Counted from the stretch's first letter, positions 31,599 through 41,042 are shown. The stretch is DNA of 64,000 nucleotides from Halobacillus massiliensis (GCF_900166625.1 NZ_LT800499.1:2632357-2696356); one strand, 5' to 3'. The notes: generated from the sequence alone by a model not told the origin. A program made the numbers and translations.

Positions 31599-33286
31599 TC
31601 TGGTCCCCCTCTGCCTGAAAGAGTCAGGTTATATTTTTTCAGCTTTCTTACAATAGTTGGCTGGCTGCTTTCTAACGCTTTCGCTATTTCGTAAGTACTG
31701 CCGTATTTCTCTGCTGCAAGTTTTAACACTCTTTTCTCACCCAGCTCGGCAGCTTCTTTTAAAGTTAGAAGCGACCCGGGTGCAGGAAGATCAGTTTTAA
31801 AACCTAAATAATCATTTGGGAGACTATCTATTCCTATTCTCTCATTTGGAGCAGTAATGACCAGCCGCTCTAATAGATTTGAAAGCTCTCGTATATTTCC
31901 AGGCCAGTGATAGGAATATAAGAAATTATTCAAACTGGCATCTATCTTTTTATTCATCTGATATTTTTTATTAGCTTCTTTTAAGAAAGTTTCAGCTAAT
32001 GGTAAAATGTCATCTTTTCTATTTCTCAGGGCAGGAATAGAAATAGGGAGGACATTTAGTCTATAATAGAGATCCTCGCGAAATCTCCCCTGTACCACCA
32101 TCTCTTTTAAATTTCTATTGGTTGCTGCAATAATTCTCACATCTACTTTTCTCGGAGAAGTCCCGCCAATCCTATGAATTTCTTTTTCCTGAAGAACTCG
32201 AAGCAGCTTAACTTGAAGCAATAATGGTAATTCTCCAATTTCATCTAAAAATAATACTCCCTTGTCGGCCATTTCAAAAAGACCGGGCTTACCTTTAATA
32301 CTTGCTCCAGTAAATGCCCCTTTTTCATAACCAAATAATTCTGATTCAAGCAGATCCCTTGGGATAGCCCCACAGTTTATTTTAATGAATTGTCCTTCTT
32401 TGGATCGAGTGCTTTCCTTATAGATAAATTCGGCAAGTACGTCTTTCCCTACACCCGTCTCCCCAAGAATTAATACTGTGGCATTAACATTTGCCATACG
32501 TTCAGCAGTATCATAAACCATCCTCATAGGTTCACTTCTTATAACCATTCCATTTCTTGTATGAGGTTTATTTTTTAAAAGATCGAGTTCTCTTTTATAC
32601 TGTTCCTTTAACTGGTTCATTTCGCCAAGTTTCGCCTGAAGTTCATTTAACTCCGATAAATCTCTTATGTTCGTAACAACTTTCTCTACTTCTCCTTCTT
32701 CATTAAAAACAGGGGCTCCTGTTATCAACGTTTCTTTCCCCTGGAAATTACTTTGCACGAGAGAAACCGTTCTCTTTTGCTTAACAACTCTGTGAGTTAC
32801 TGAATTTTCTAATATACCTCGTTTCATAAGAGAGGAGACATTTTTCCCCAAATAATACTCTTTTGGAATTCCCGTAATTCTCTCGATGGCAGAATTTGTT
32901 TTCCATGTCACTCCTTTGCTGTCTGTAATGTAGATACCATCATAAGAATTCTCAATAATAGCATCGAGCTCCCTGGTAAACTTCTTTAATTCTTTGTTTT
33001 CTTTTATTAGTTCGTTAAGTGTGGAGGATAAGATCCCAATGTATAAATGACTGTCCTTCTCCTTCCTACTACATCGTACGAATGCCCGCTGTACTCCTTC
33101 ACTTTCCCCCATGACAAAAGGTGAATCCAGCCTCCACTGAGGAAAAACTTTTTTTATATCCATTCCTGTAGCTATTCTTCCTGGAAGCTTATGCTTAACT
33201 AGTTTATTAAAGGTGAGAATGAAACCTTCATCGTCTAAAAGAAAAGCTGGCAGGGGAATCTGTTCAACACCTTCGGTTACCATCAT
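31595..33286 (-). CDS. Sigma-54-dependent activator with PAS domains (bEBP)
   Basis: A 563-residue enhancer-binding protein for sigma-54 RNA polymerase. An N-terminal PAS-like sensor (about residues 8-95) and a second PAS (about 105-215) are followed by a coiled linker and the AAA+ domain: Walker A G-E-T-G-V-G-K-D (275-282), G-A-F-T-G-A loop (323-328), Walker B L-F-L-D-E (345-349) and R-F-R-E-D-L-Y-Y-R-L-N-V. The C-terminus has a Fis-type helix-turn-helix (S-S-Q-P-T-I-V-R-K-L-K-K-Y). It has no phospho-receiver domain, so a small ligand on a PAS domain is the likely signal. Start: ATG 33286 behind AAAGGTGGTG. It is the expected regulator of the sigma-54 promoter at 30476. Confidence 0.93.
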   Translation of the reverse strand: MMVTEGVEQIPLPAFLLDDEGFILTFNKLVKHKLPGRIATGMDIKKVFPQWRLDSPFVMGESEGVQRAFVRCSRKEKDSHLYIGILSSTLNELIKENKELKKFTRELDAIIENSYDGIYITDSKGVTWKTNSAIERITGIPKEYYLGKNVSSLMKRGILENSVTHRVVKQKRTVSLVQSNFQGKETLITGAPVFNEEGEVEKVVTNIRDLSELNELQAKLGEMNQLKEQYKRELDLLKNKPHTRNGMVIRSEPMRMVYDTAERMANVNATVLILGETGVGKDVLAEFIYKESTRSKEGQFIKINCGAIPRDLLESELFGYEKGAFTGASIKGKPGLFEMADKGVLFLDEIGELPLLLQVKLLRVLQEKEIHRIGGTSPRKVDVRIIAATNRNLKEMVVQGRFREDLYYRLNVLPISIPALRNRKDDILPLAETFLKEANKKYQMNKKIDASLNNFLYSYHWPGNIRELSNLLERLVITAPNERIGIDSLPNDYLGFKTDLPAPGSLLTLKEAAELGEKRVLKLAAEKYGSTYEIAKALESSQPTIVRKLKKYNLTLSGRGGPE

Positions 33287-33313
33287 TCTTACACCACCTT
33301 TTTCATTCAGAAA

Positions 33314-33335
33314 AGGGTGGGTGATTTCCACCCAC
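33314..33335 (-). terminator. Hairpin between GCDH-like gene and activator gene
   Basis: Stem GGTGGGTG / CACCCACC with GAAAT loop, followed on the minus strand by CTTTTC. It is probably a weak terminator for the upstream cluster; some readthrough into the activator gene is possible. Confidence 0.5.
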
Positions 33336-33347
33336 CTTGATTCTTTC

Positions 33348-34559
33348 CTATACTTCCTCTTTTACTTCATCATAAGGCCACGCAGGAAGAGAACGCGACA
33401 ATTGTTTATCTGATCGGTATCCCAGCACGTATTCCGCCTGCATAACCGTATGAATTTCACGAGTTCCTTCATAAATTACAGGGGCTTTAGAGTTTCTCAA
33501 GAAGCGTTCAACTGGGTATTCATTAGAGTAGCCGTAAGCTCCATGAATCTGGACAGCATCATTAGCTGCTTCGTTTGCGAAGTCACAGGCCTGCCACTTG
33601 GCAAGAGAAGTTTCCCTCGTGTTTCTCTTTCCTTGGTTTTTTAAATCTCCGGCACGGAAGACGAGCAGGCGTGACATTTGATATCCCGCTTCCATTTTCG
33701 CAAGCATCTGCTGTACAAGTTGATGTTTGCCGATTTCTTTGCTGAATGTTTTTCTTTCATGGCAATATTTTACGCTTTCTTCAAGGCAGGCAAGTATTTG
33801 ACCGCATGCTCCTGCGGCAACCGTAAAACGGCCATTATCCAAGGCGGACATGGCAATTTTGAAACCTTCCCCTTCTTCACCCAGCAGGTTTTCTTTCGGC
33901 ACTTTGACATTGTCAAAAAACAGCTCTCCCGTATTTCCGGCACGTATGCCAAGTTTTCCTTTCATTCCTTTCGACGAAAAACCTGGCATTGTCCGCTCAA
34001 CGATAAATGCTGAAATCCCTTTATGTTTCTGTGATTTATCGGTATAAGCAAATACAAGGAAATGGTCAGCATGATCACATAGGGAAATCCATGTTTTCTG
34101 CCCATTTAAAATATAAGAATCTCCCTCTCTTTCCGCCGTTGTCTGCAGAGAGGCTACATCTGATCCTGCATTAGGTTCTGTTAAGCCGAATGCCCCGACT
34201 TTCTCTCCTTTAGCTTGAGGAATTAAATATTTCTGTTTTTGCCATTCATCTCCCCACTGCAAGAGTGTCATGCTGTTTAAACCAGTGTGTACGGAAACCG
34301 CTGTTCGAAATGCTGTATCACCGCGCTCCAGCTCTTCACAAACAATGGCGAGTGTATTATAGTCCATGCCGCTTCCACCGTATTGTTCCGGAATGCAAAC
34401 TCCCATTAAATCGAGATCAGCCAGACGCTTTAAAATAGAAGTTTCAAAATGACCCTGTTCATCCCACTCCTGTATGTAAGGATTTATTTCGTTATCCACA
34501 AATTTCCGAACTACTTTTCGTACCATTTCCTGCTCTTCACTTAAAGAAAAATCCATCAT
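33348..34559 (-). CDS. Glutaryl-CoA dehydrogenase-like acyl-CoA dehydrogenase (copy in TetR/ABC cluster)
   Basis: A 403-residue acyl-CoA dehydrogenase very similar over its whole length to the one at 56277. It keeps Arg85 and Ser89 in F-R-T-A-V-S, the positions which in glutaryl-CoA dehydrogenase (Arg94 and Ser98 in the human enzyme) hold the distal carboxylate, plus catalytic Y-E-G-T-R-E-I-H. It may therefore oxidise a dicarboxylyl-CoA, with or without decarboxylation. The ATG follows AGGAGGATGAATTA. It comes 70 bases after the ABC transporter receptor gene with a terminator in between. Substrate specificity is inferred from the two residues and from its paralog's context. Confidence 0.88.
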   Translation of the reverse strand: MMDFSLSEEQEMVRKVVRKFVDNEINPYIQEWDEQGHFETSILKRLADLDLMGVCIPEQYGGSGMDYNTLAIVCEELERGDTAFRTAVSVHTGLNSMTLLQWGDEWQKQKYLIPQAKGEKVGAFGLTEPNAGSDVASLQTTAEREGDSYILNGQKTWISLCDHADHFLVFAYTDKSQKHKGISAFIVERTMPGFSSKGMKGKLGIRAGNTGELFFDNVKVPKENLLGEEGEGFKIAMSALDNGRFTVAAGACGQILACLEESVKYCHERKTFSKEIGKHQLVQQMLAKMEAGYQMSRLLVFRAGDLKNQGKRNTRETSLAKWQACDFANEAANDAVQIHGAYGYSNEYPVERFLRNSKAPVIYEGTREIHTVMQAEYVLGYRSDKQLSRSLPAWPYDEVKEEV

Positions 34560-34579
34560 TAATTCATCCTCCTTTTTGA

Positions 34580-34620
34580 TTAAAAAAGGCTCCGTATCAG
34601 CTTAAACAGAGCCATTTTCG
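34580..34620 (-). terminator. Terminator after ABC receptor gene
   Basis: On the minus strand GGCTCTGT pairs with ACGGAGCC across a 13-base loop, followed by TTTTTT. Confidence 0.7.
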
Positions 34621-34629
34621 TTTTAACTT

Positions 34630-35853
34630 TTATTCATCTGTTTCCATTGTCACTACTTCTCCATCCTCTACCGCCGCTACACGCAGTTCTGTTTGGAAGC
34701 CGCCATTCTCGTCTATCTTCTTAATGGTATATACTTGCTTATCTTCAGGTACAGCATCCAGACCTTCCTGCATGTGTTCACGTATGGCTGAAGGGTCATC
34801 CACACTTCCTGCCGCCTTCATCGCTTCCATAAAAGCGTACATGGCTAAGTAATGATATCCGGCTTCAGAACCAGGATCCTCTCCGTGTGCAGCTTTATAT
34901 TTCTCGATAAACTCTTTCGTACCCGGGTAATCGGAATGAATTAAAGGGGTTACTCCGGCAGAACCTTCAAACGTGTCGTATGTTCCTGTAACCTTCTCCA
35001 TCTCATTGAATTTAGCCTGATCCATGACGATAAACCCGCCATCAAATCCGAGCTCCCGTGCCTGCTTGGCCAGTTTTGCTGTAGGCTCTGAGGCGCCGCC
35101 GATAAACATGACATCCGGATCCTCTTTTAGTGCATTTGTTACCAGTGTGAAAAAGTCGGTATCTTTCGAGAAATCGATCGAGGAATTATAAACAACTTCC
35201 CCGCCCTCTTCTTCCCAAAAAGGAAGTAGTTTTTCTGTCCAGTCTTTTCCATATTGAGAAGCTGTTGGCAGTGCCGCTAATTTAGTTCCATGTTTTTCCA
35301 TCACATACGATGTAAAAGGTTCTAAGTATATGTCATAGCTCGGAGGAATTCTTACAGTTAATTCATTACCGGCTTCCGTTACCGCCGGCTCACTGGAATA
35401 GGCACCGATAAGGAAGTTTTCCTGTTCATTGAATACCTGCATAGCCTGGATCCCGCCGCTGTGTGGAGCGAAAATAATCGGCGTTTCGTTCTCTTGCAGT
35501 AAACGCTTGGCATTTGATGCTGTCTCATTAGGAAGGTACTTATCATCCAGAGAGGTTAGTTGGAATTTATAAGTTTTTCCGTCCACTTCAAAACCGCCAT
35601 TTTCATTGATTTCCTCAATAGCTAAAGTCAGGCCGTTTCTGGCCCGCTCTCCATAGTGGGCAGCTGCTCCGCTTAAAGGACCACTGTAACCGATATTCAC
35701 TACTTCTTCGCCTTCCTCAACGGCAGGTGCATCTGTTTCTTCCGCTTCCCCGCTTTCACTTGCCGCTTCGTTATCAGGGTTTTCGATACATCCTGTCAAG
35801 ATAAGCACAAAAGCCGCCATCACCAAAAAAGCAGATAACTTTAAGATCCTCAT
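34630..35853 (-). CDS. ABC transporter substrate-binding lipoprotein, LivJ/HAAT type
   Basis: A 407-residue receptor of the hydrophobic amino acid uptake (HAAT) class. The signal peptide ends in the lipobox L-T-G-C near residue 22, followed by an acidic linker rich in Glu and Ala. The mature part shows I-G-Y-S-G-P-L-S-G-A-A-A-H-Y-G-E and A-I-E-E-I-N-E-N-G-G-F, typical of periplasmic binding fold type I. The start is ATG 35853 six bases after AGGAGG. It is the last of five transporter genes. HAAT systems also carry aromatic and aliphatic acids; here, next to acyl-CoA enzymes, a carboxylate ligand is more likely than leucine. Confidence 0.92.
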   Translation of the reverse strand: MRILKLSAFLVMAAFVLILTGCIENPDNEAASESGEAEETDAPAVEEGEEVVNIGYSGPLSGAAAHYGERARNGLTLAIEEINENGGFEVDGKTYKFQLTSLDDKYLPNETASNAKRLLQENETPIIFAPHSGGIQAMQVFNEQENFLIGAYSSEPAVTEAGNELTVRIPPSYDIYLEPFTSYVMEKHGTKLAALPTASQYGKDWTEKLLPFWEEEGGEVVYNSSIDFSKDTDFFTLVTNALKEDPDVMFIGGASEPTAKLAKQARELGFDGGFIVMDQAKFNEMEKVTGTYDTFEGSAGVTPLIHSDYPGTKEFIEKYKAAHGEDPGSEAGYHYLAMYAFMEAMKAAGSVDDPSAIREHMQEGLDAVPEDKQVYTIKKIDENGGFQTELRVAAVEDGEVVTMETDE

Positions 35854-35892
35854 TAATATCCTCCTCATAATTTGGTGTTCTGCACTGAAAAA

Positions 35893-36600
35893 TTACGCCC
35901 CTATATACGCCTTACGAACCGTATTATTAGCCAGCAATTCATCTGATGAACCTTTCACTACAATAGATCCGCTTTCAAAAACGTAACCTCTATCTGCTAT
36001 TTTTAAGGCTGCATAAGCATTTTGTTCGGCCAGAAGCACTGTTGTTCCGTCCCTGTTGATTTTCTGAATCACCTCAAACATCTGCTCCACTATTAACGGC
36101 GCCAAACCTATAGATGGCTCGTCTAATAGCAGCAGCTTAGGCTTCGCCATTAATGCTCTGCCAATTGCAAGCATCTGCTGTTGACCGCCGCTTAACGATC
36201 CTGCTGCTTGTTCCTTTTTCTCTTTTAAAATAGGAAAGAGATGATAAACACTCTCGACAGACTCTTTCACCTGTTTACGATTTTTACGATGTACATAGGC
36301 CCCCATTATCAAGTTCTGATGAACAGACATTTGTGGAAAAAGCTTGCGATCTTCCGCACACTGAACAATTCCTGATTTCACAATTTTATCTGGGGCCAGT
36401 CCATTTATGGCTTTCCCTTCAAATAAAATATTTCCTGCACCTGGTTTCTGCAGGCCGCTGATGGCATTAAATGTCGTACTTTTCCCGGCACCATTTGATC
36501 CTAAGAGGACGACGAGTTCACCTTTATCCACACTGATGTCTACATCTTTTACTGCTGTAAAGCTTCCATATTGAACGGAAACATTTGAGAGACTAAGCAC
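35893..36600 (-). CDS. livF: ABC transporter ATPase, LivF type
   Basis: A 235-residue ATPase of the branched-chain amino acid type transporter, LivF subunit. Walker A is G-S-N-G-A-G-K-S near residue 34, the signature L-S-G-G-Q-Q-Q near 135, and Walker B L-L-L-L-D-E-P near 155 with H-loop region A-E-Q-N. The start is a GTG at 36600 behind AGGAGGGG. It overlaps the LivG gene by 8 bases, so the two ATPases are translated together. It works with LivG, LivM and LivH as the inner-membrane complex. Confidence 0.93.
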   Translation of the reverse strand: MLSLSNVSVQYGSFTAVKDVDISVDKGELVVLLGSNGAGKSTTFNAISGLQKPGAGNILFEGKAINGLAPDKIVKSGIVQCAEDRKLFPQMSVHQNLIMGAYVHRKNRKQVKESVESVYHLFPILKEKKEQAAGSLSGGQQQMLAIGRALMAKPKLLLLDEPSIGLAPLIVEQMFEVIQKINRDGTTVLLAEQNAYAALKIADRGYVFESGSIVVKGSSDELLANNTVRKAYIGA

Positions 36601-37366
36601 TGGCGTCCCCTCCTAAATAAGCCTCGATAACCGCTTTGTCGTTCATCACTTCTTCCGCCGTTCCTTCGGCAATCTTTTCACCGTAGTTTAAGACCATAAT
36701 CTTATCTGCAAGTTCCATAATCATTTTCATCTTGTGTTCAATTAAGCAGACAGTAATCCCCTGTTTGACCATCTTCTTCATAAGATCCGCAAGTCCAGCT
36801 GTCTCACCTGGATTAATGCCAGCCGTCGGTTCATCAAGAAAAATTACTTCCGGGTCAGTTGCCAGCGCAAGAGCAAAGGCTACACGCTTTTTCTCTTCTT
36901 GTGTCGTGTTGGCTGCCAGCTTATCCTTAAGATGAGATAAACCAACAAAATCGAGGACTTCTGACGCCTTCTCTCTGCATTTTTCCTCTTCTTTTTTAAA
37001 ACGCTTTGTTCGTAACACGGCATCAAGCAAGTTTGATTGTGTGCGGAGTCTATGACCGACAATAACGTTATCCAGAACCGTTGACTGTTCAAACAGGTTG
37101 GTCGTCTGAAAAGTGCGAGCTACTCCGAGCATAGCTATTTTGTTAGGAGGAAGCTTTGTAACATCCTTTCCTTTGTAAAAGACCTGGCCTGCGCTTGGGG
37201 TATAGTTCCCGCTTACAAGATTAAAAAAAGTCGATTTACCTGCACCATTAGGCCCAATGATGGCATTAATCTTTCCTTTTTCAATCGAGAAATCTACTTC
37301 ATTTACAGCCACCAGTCCTCCAAATCTCTTTGTAAGCTTCTTTGTTTCAATGAACACTTTTCTCAT
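36593..37366 (-). CDS. livG: ABC transporter ATPase, LivG type
   Basis: A 257-residue LivG-like ATPase. Walker A is G-P-N-G-A-G-K-S near residue 38 and Walker B V-I-F-L-D-E-P-T-A-G near 175, with the H-loop I-E-H-K-M near 207. The usual L-S-x-G-Q signature is replaced by T-T-Q-E-E-K-K; LivG proteins of carboxylate-type transporters often deviate here, so the complex may have one degenerate and one consensus ATP site. The ATG overlaps the LivM gene stop by 4 bases. Clear operon partner of LivF. Confidence 0.92.
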   Translation of the reverse strand: MRKVFIETKKLTKRFGGLVAVNEVDFSIEKGKINAIIGPNGAGKSTFFNLVSGNYTPSAGQVFYKGKDVTKLPPNKIAMLGVARTFQTTNLFEQSTVLDNVIVGHRLRTQSNLLDAVLRTKRFKKEEEKCREKASEVLDFVGLSHLKDKLAANTTQEEKKRVAFALALATDPEVIFLDEPTAGINPGETAGLADLMKKMVKQGITVCLIEHKMKMIMELADKIMVLNYGEKIAEGTAEEVMNDKAVIEAYLGGDASA

Positions 37367-38388
37367 CCCTCCTTAACCTTCTGCTCTTCTTCAGACTTTG
37401 AATCAAAATAGGCTTTTCCGGGGACTTGCTTATTCCTTTTCTTTGAACTGAGCTTTACTCGCCAATCAAGAAAAGCACCGGCGATCCCTCTTGGATAGAA
37501 AATAATCAGTATAGTTAACATCGGTCCAAATATGAGCATCCGGTAGTCCTGTAAAAATTGAAGCGACTGAGAAACGGTTACAATAAGAAAGGTTCCGACA
37601 ATTGGTCCGGCAAGCGTCCCGATTCCTCCGACTAACAAATATGTCAGCAAATCAAAGATAACGGTCACATATGCGATGTCAGGCCCTATAAAACGAATAA
37701 ATGATGCGTACAAAGCACCCGCAAGCCCCGCAAAAAATGTAGAAATCACAAACACGAGCAGTTTATTCTTCATAGTAGATATGCCGATCGTCTGTGCCAG
37801 ATCCTCACTGTTTCGGATGGCGATAAATGTTCGTCCTGTCAGTGAATGAACAATACGATACATAATGAACACAGTAGAGATTAAGAAAAACAAAACGAGA
37901 TAATATTGAGAGAATGAAGAATCAAAAGACAGCGGTCCAATATTAGTAGGAGCCGGGATACCTATTAAGCCGCGCACTCCGCCTGTTAAGCTGTCCCATT
38001 TATCAATAACGAGATAAATAATATATCCAACGCAAAGGGTGTAGATCGCAAAAAAATGCTCCCGCGTCCGTAAAGCAACTATCCCTATCAGACAGCCGAT
38101 CACACTTGTGATCATACAAGCGAGAATGAGAGCGGCCCAGTAATTCATCCCTGTCTTTACGGTTAAAAGACCTAATGAATAAGCGCCAATGGCGAAAAAT
38201 CCTGCATGAGCCAGGGACAAGTATCCTGTATATCCGGCCAGCAGGTTAAGACCATACACCGCGATCATCCAAATAAATGCTAATGTTAGTACGTGAAGAA
38301 AGTAGGCATTCTGGATAACCAATGGAAAGATAACGGCGAGGATGACGAGACCTAAGATCCAGCCCTTCTTTTTTAGGAATGAGCCCAA
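37363..38388 (-). CDS. livM: ABC transporter permease, LivM type
   Basis: A 341-residue inner membrane permease with about nine helices and the typical early L-A-G-Y-T-G-Y-L-S-L-A-H-A-G-F-F-A-I-G segment near residue 50. E-H-F-F-A-I-Y-T and R-N-S-E-D-L-A-Q-T-I-G are the cytosolic loops contacting the ATPases. The start is a TTG at 38388, directly next to the LivH stop and 7 bases after GGAGGG. The C-terminal 40 residues are a charged cytosolic tail. It forms the membrane channel with LivH. Confidence 0.92.
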   Translation of the reverse strand: MGSFLKKKGWILGLVILAVIFPLVIQNAYFLHVLTLAFIWMIAVYGLNLLAGYTGYLSLAHAGFFAIGAYSLGLLTVKTGMNYWAALILACMITSVIGCLIGIVALRTREHFFAIYTLCVGYIIYLVIDKWDSLTGGVRGLIGIPAPTNIGPLSFDSSFSQYYLVLFFLISTVFIMYRIVHSLTGRTFIAIRNSEDLAQTIGISTMKNKLLVFVISTFFAGLAGALYASFIRFIGPDIAYVTVIFDLLTYLLVGGIGTLAGPIVGTFLIVTVSQSLQFLQDYRMLIFGPMLTILIIFYPRGIAGAFLDWRVKLSSKKRNKQVPGKAYFDSKSEEEQKVKEG

Positions 38389-39252
38389 TTAAAAACCCTC
38401 CCTCGTAAAAAGACCTTTAGGTTTTATCGAAAGTATGGCCACGAGCAGAAGGAAAGCGATAATGTCTTTGTAATCGTTTGATATATAAGTGGCTCCAAGG
38501 CTTTCTGTAAAGCCGAGGATATATCCTCCTAAAATAGCCCCGGGGACACTCCCCATGCCGCCAATAATAATAATAACGAACGCCTTTAAAATAACGAGGT
38601 GGCCCATTCCAGGAAACACGAGATTGATCGGTGCTGAGAGAGACGCGGCAATAGCGGCAAGCCCGCCTGAAATGAAAAATGTCAGCATGGCCACTTTGTT
38701 CGGATTAATACCGACTAAGTGAGCTCCCTCCCGGTTCTGTGCCATAGCAATAATTGTTGAGCCGATATACGTCTTTTTCAAAAATAAGTAAAGCAGAATC
38801 ATCACAGCAATTGCTCCAATGTTAATTAACAGCCGCTGCATCGTCAGTGTCATCCCGAATAACTCAATAACCTGGCCATAAGGTGTGGTCATTGTCCGAT
38901 ACTCAGCTCCCCAAATCAGCTGGGCGAAAGCCTCAAGAAACAATAAAATTCCAATCGCGGCAATTTTGTCATGGATAGGAGGTGCATTTCGCAGTGGGTG
39001 AAATACAAGTCTGTCCATGATGACACCAAGCAGCCCGACTACGAGCACGGAAACTGCCATGGCAATCCAATAAGGAATACCCCAGAGAAGCATCATCGTC
39101 AAGGTAGTATAGGCGCCAAGCATATAAAGGGCTCCATGGGCAAAGTTCGGAATGTGAAGTATCCCATATACGAGCGTAAGTCCAAGAGCGACAAGACTAT
39201 ATACACTACCGACCGTTAACCCATTAAAAAGCTGCTGAATTAAAATATCCAT
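38389..39252 (-). CDS. livH: ABC transporter permease, LivH type
   Basis: A 287-residue permease with about eight helices. Typical segments are N-G-L-T-V-G-S-V-Y-S-L-V-A-L-G-L-T near the N-terminus, H-I-P-N-F-A-H-G-A-L-Y-M-L-G-A-Y and A-Q-N-R-E-G-A-H-L-V-G-I-N, plus G-G-M-G-S-V-P-G-A-I-L-G-G in the last part. The ATG follows AAGGGGAAGTTAA. It is the first transporter gene, 57 bases after an acyl-CoA ligase gene with a hairpin in the gap. Together with LivM, LivG, LivF and the receptor it makes a complete importer. Confidence 0.93.
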   Translation of the reverse strand: MDILIQQLFNGLTVGSVYSLVALGLTLVYGILHIPNFAHGALYMLGAYTTLTMMLLWGIPYWIAMAVSVLVVGLLGVIMDRLVFHPLRNAPPIHDKIAAIGILLFLEAFAQLIWGAEYRTMTTPYGQVIELFGMTLTMQRLLINIGAIAVMILLYLFLKKTYIGSTIIAMAQNREGAHLVGINPNKVAMLTFFISGGLAAIAASLSAPINLVFPGMGHLVILKAFVIIIIGGMGSVPGAILGGYILGFTESLGATYISNDYKDIIAFLLLVAILSIKPKGLFTREGF

Positions 39253-39290
39253 TTAACTTCCCCTTTAACGATCAATTTTTAAAGCATCAA

Positions 39291-39308
39291 GCGCCCTGAG
39301 ACCAGGGC
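39291..39308 (-). promoter_or_regulatory. Hairpin between acyl-CoA ligase and livH
   Basis: GCGCCCTG / CAGGGCGT stem with a 4-base loop directly after the ligase stop, without a T-run on the minus strand. It may be a processing or attenuation point lowering transporter expression relative to upstream genes. Confidence 0.4.
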
Positions 39309-39309
39309 G

Positions 39310-40980
39310 TCAGCCTTTTTCAACTTTCTCCCTCTCTTCTTCCTGAAGTTTTCTCCAAAGAATCTTACCGCTGTTAGTCGTTGGAAATTCGTTTTTAAAC
39401 TCAATAAGTCTTGGATACTTATAAGCCGCCATCTTTTCCTTGGACCATTCTATAATTTCCTCTTCTGAAACTTTGCCTTTATAATCGTCGTTTAAAATGA
39501 CGAAAGCCTTAATGTTCTCCCCTTTTCTCGGATCCGGCACACCGACGACACAGGCCTGTTGGACGGCAGGATGGTCATACAGCGCTGTTTCCACTTCTGT
39601 CGGCCATACGTTATAGCCTGAAGCATTAATCATCCTCTTCACACGGTCCACAATGAAAAAGTATCCTTCCTCATCCAGCCTTCCGATATCACCTGTTCTA
39701 AAAAATGATTTTCCTTCGATATCAATAAATGAAAGTTCATTTTCTTCTTCCCGATTGTAATACCCGATCATAACCTGCGGGCCGTTGACAATGATTTCAC
39801 CGACTTCTCCAGTTTTCACTTCCTCATTCGTTACTGGATCAATTATTCTTGCATCTACATCAAAGGATGGAATACCAAGACACTGCAGCTTTGGCCTGTC
39901 CGGTGGATTAAAATGAGTTTGAGCAATCGTTTCTGAGAGTCCATAGCCTTCAACGAACTCTAATCCGGTCAGCTTATAAAGCTTCTCTCCAAGAGCTTTA
40001 GGAAATGCAGCTCCTCCACCGGAAATCGCTGTTAGTGTTTTTAAATCCTCCCGCTTTACTTCTGGGTTTGCGAGAAAATCAACGAGCATCGTACTGATGG
40101 TTACCCAGTGCGTACACTTTTGATCACGAATGAGCTGACGTGCTGTTTCACGGTTCCACCTCGTCATAATTACCATTTTATTGCCGCTGAAAATAGGCAT
40201 GTGCATACTGTGTACCATCCCTGTTACGTGGAAAAAGGGAAGTGTTGCCAATGTACTTGAATCCATAGTGGCCCGGGACCAGTAAAAAGCTCCGGCAATA
40301 TTGGCCTGTACTGTTCGGTTTGTATGCATACACCCTTTTGGCAGCCCTGTTGTACCAGAAGTATACGGCAGTACGGCTAAGTCATTACTTGAAGCCGTTA
40401 CGTCTTTCGGATTGATTCTAAGTTTTATAGCTTCAGCCCATATATGAAAATGGGGACGAGGAAGCTCAGCCCTTTCTGCAGAAACTTCCGGCGGGAGTTC
40501 GGAATCCATGTCCTTCCCTTTATAATCGGAATAAGCTGCACTCAAAATGTTTTCAAGAGTAGTTGTTGTAATCAGCGGTTCAACTACATCTTTAAATTCC
40601 TGACCGATAATAGCATTTCGAATGGCACAGTCTTTAATATAAAATTCAAGTTCGTTCGTTTTCAGCATCGGGTTAATGGGCACTACCACCGCCCCGGCAC
40701 GTAAAATGGCATAATAGCCTATGATGAACTGAGGAGAGTTCTGCATAAACAGTAAAACCTTCTCTCCTTCTTTGATTTCTAAGCACTGTTGCATGTACCC
40801 AGCTATATAATCTACTTCCTGCAGAAGATCTTTATAAGTTACTGTATTTCCGTAATAATAAATGGCTTCATGATCAGGATAGCGGGCAGCAGAGACTTTG
40901 AGGTTATCGTAAATTGAAGTTTCCGGTACGGTAATAGACTTTGTAAGCTTCGGCCAAAATTCAAAGTGCTTGGTCTGCAT
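39310..40980 (-). CDS. AMP-forming acyl-CoA ligase (TetR cluster)
   Basis: A 556-residue ATP-dependent acid:CoA ligase. Motifs: L-P-Y-T-S-G-T-T-G-L-P-K-G near residue 200, V-E-G-Y-G-L-S-E-T near 345, F-R-T-G-D-I-G near 420, D-R-V-K-R-M-I-N-A-S-G-Y-N and the C-terminal catalytic Lys in T-N-S-G-K-I-L. It resembles ligases for medium-chain or alicyclic/aromatic acids. The ATG follows AGGAGAGATGTTTC. It lies between an SDR gene and the ABC transporter genes, so its substrate is probably what that transporter brings in. Not closely similar in its N-terminal half to the ligase at 24614. Confidence 0.92.
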   Translation of the reverse strand: MQTKHFEFWPKLTKSITVPETSIYDNLKVSAARYPDHEAIYYYGNTVTYKDLLQEVDYIAGYMQQCLEIKEGEKVLLFMQNSPQFIIGYYAILRAGAVVVPINPMLKTNELEFYIKDCAIRNAIIGQEFKDVVEPLITTTTLENILSAAYSDYKGKDMDSELPPEVSAERAELPRPHFHIWAEAIKLRINPKDVTASSNDLAVLPYTSGTTGLPKGCMHTNRTVQANIAGAFYWSRATMDSSTLATLPFFHVTGMVHSMHMPIFSGNKMVIMTRWNRETARQLIRDQKCTHWVTISTMLVDFLANPEVKREDLKTLTAISGGGAAFPKALGEKLYKLTGLEFVEGYGLSETIAQTHFNPPDRPKLQCLGIPSFDVDARIIDPVTNEEVKTGEVGEIIVNGPQVMIGYYNREEENELSFIDIEGKSFFRTGDIGRLDEEGYFFIVDRVKRMINASGYNVWPTEVETALYDHPAVQQACVVGVPDPRKGENIKAFVILNDDYKGKVSEEEIIEWSKEKMAAYKYPRLIEFKNEFPTTNSGKILWRKLQEEEREKVEKG

Positions 40981-41042
40981 GAAACATCTCTCCTTTTTCT
41001 ACTAAACAACAATTTGTAAGCGCTGCCATAAAAACTAAAAAA

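Noticed and set aside
36593-37366. LivG as an inactive ATPase because of the missing L-S-G-G-Q signature
   Set aside because: Walker A, Walker B and the H-loop are intact, and LivG proteins commonly deviate at the signature.
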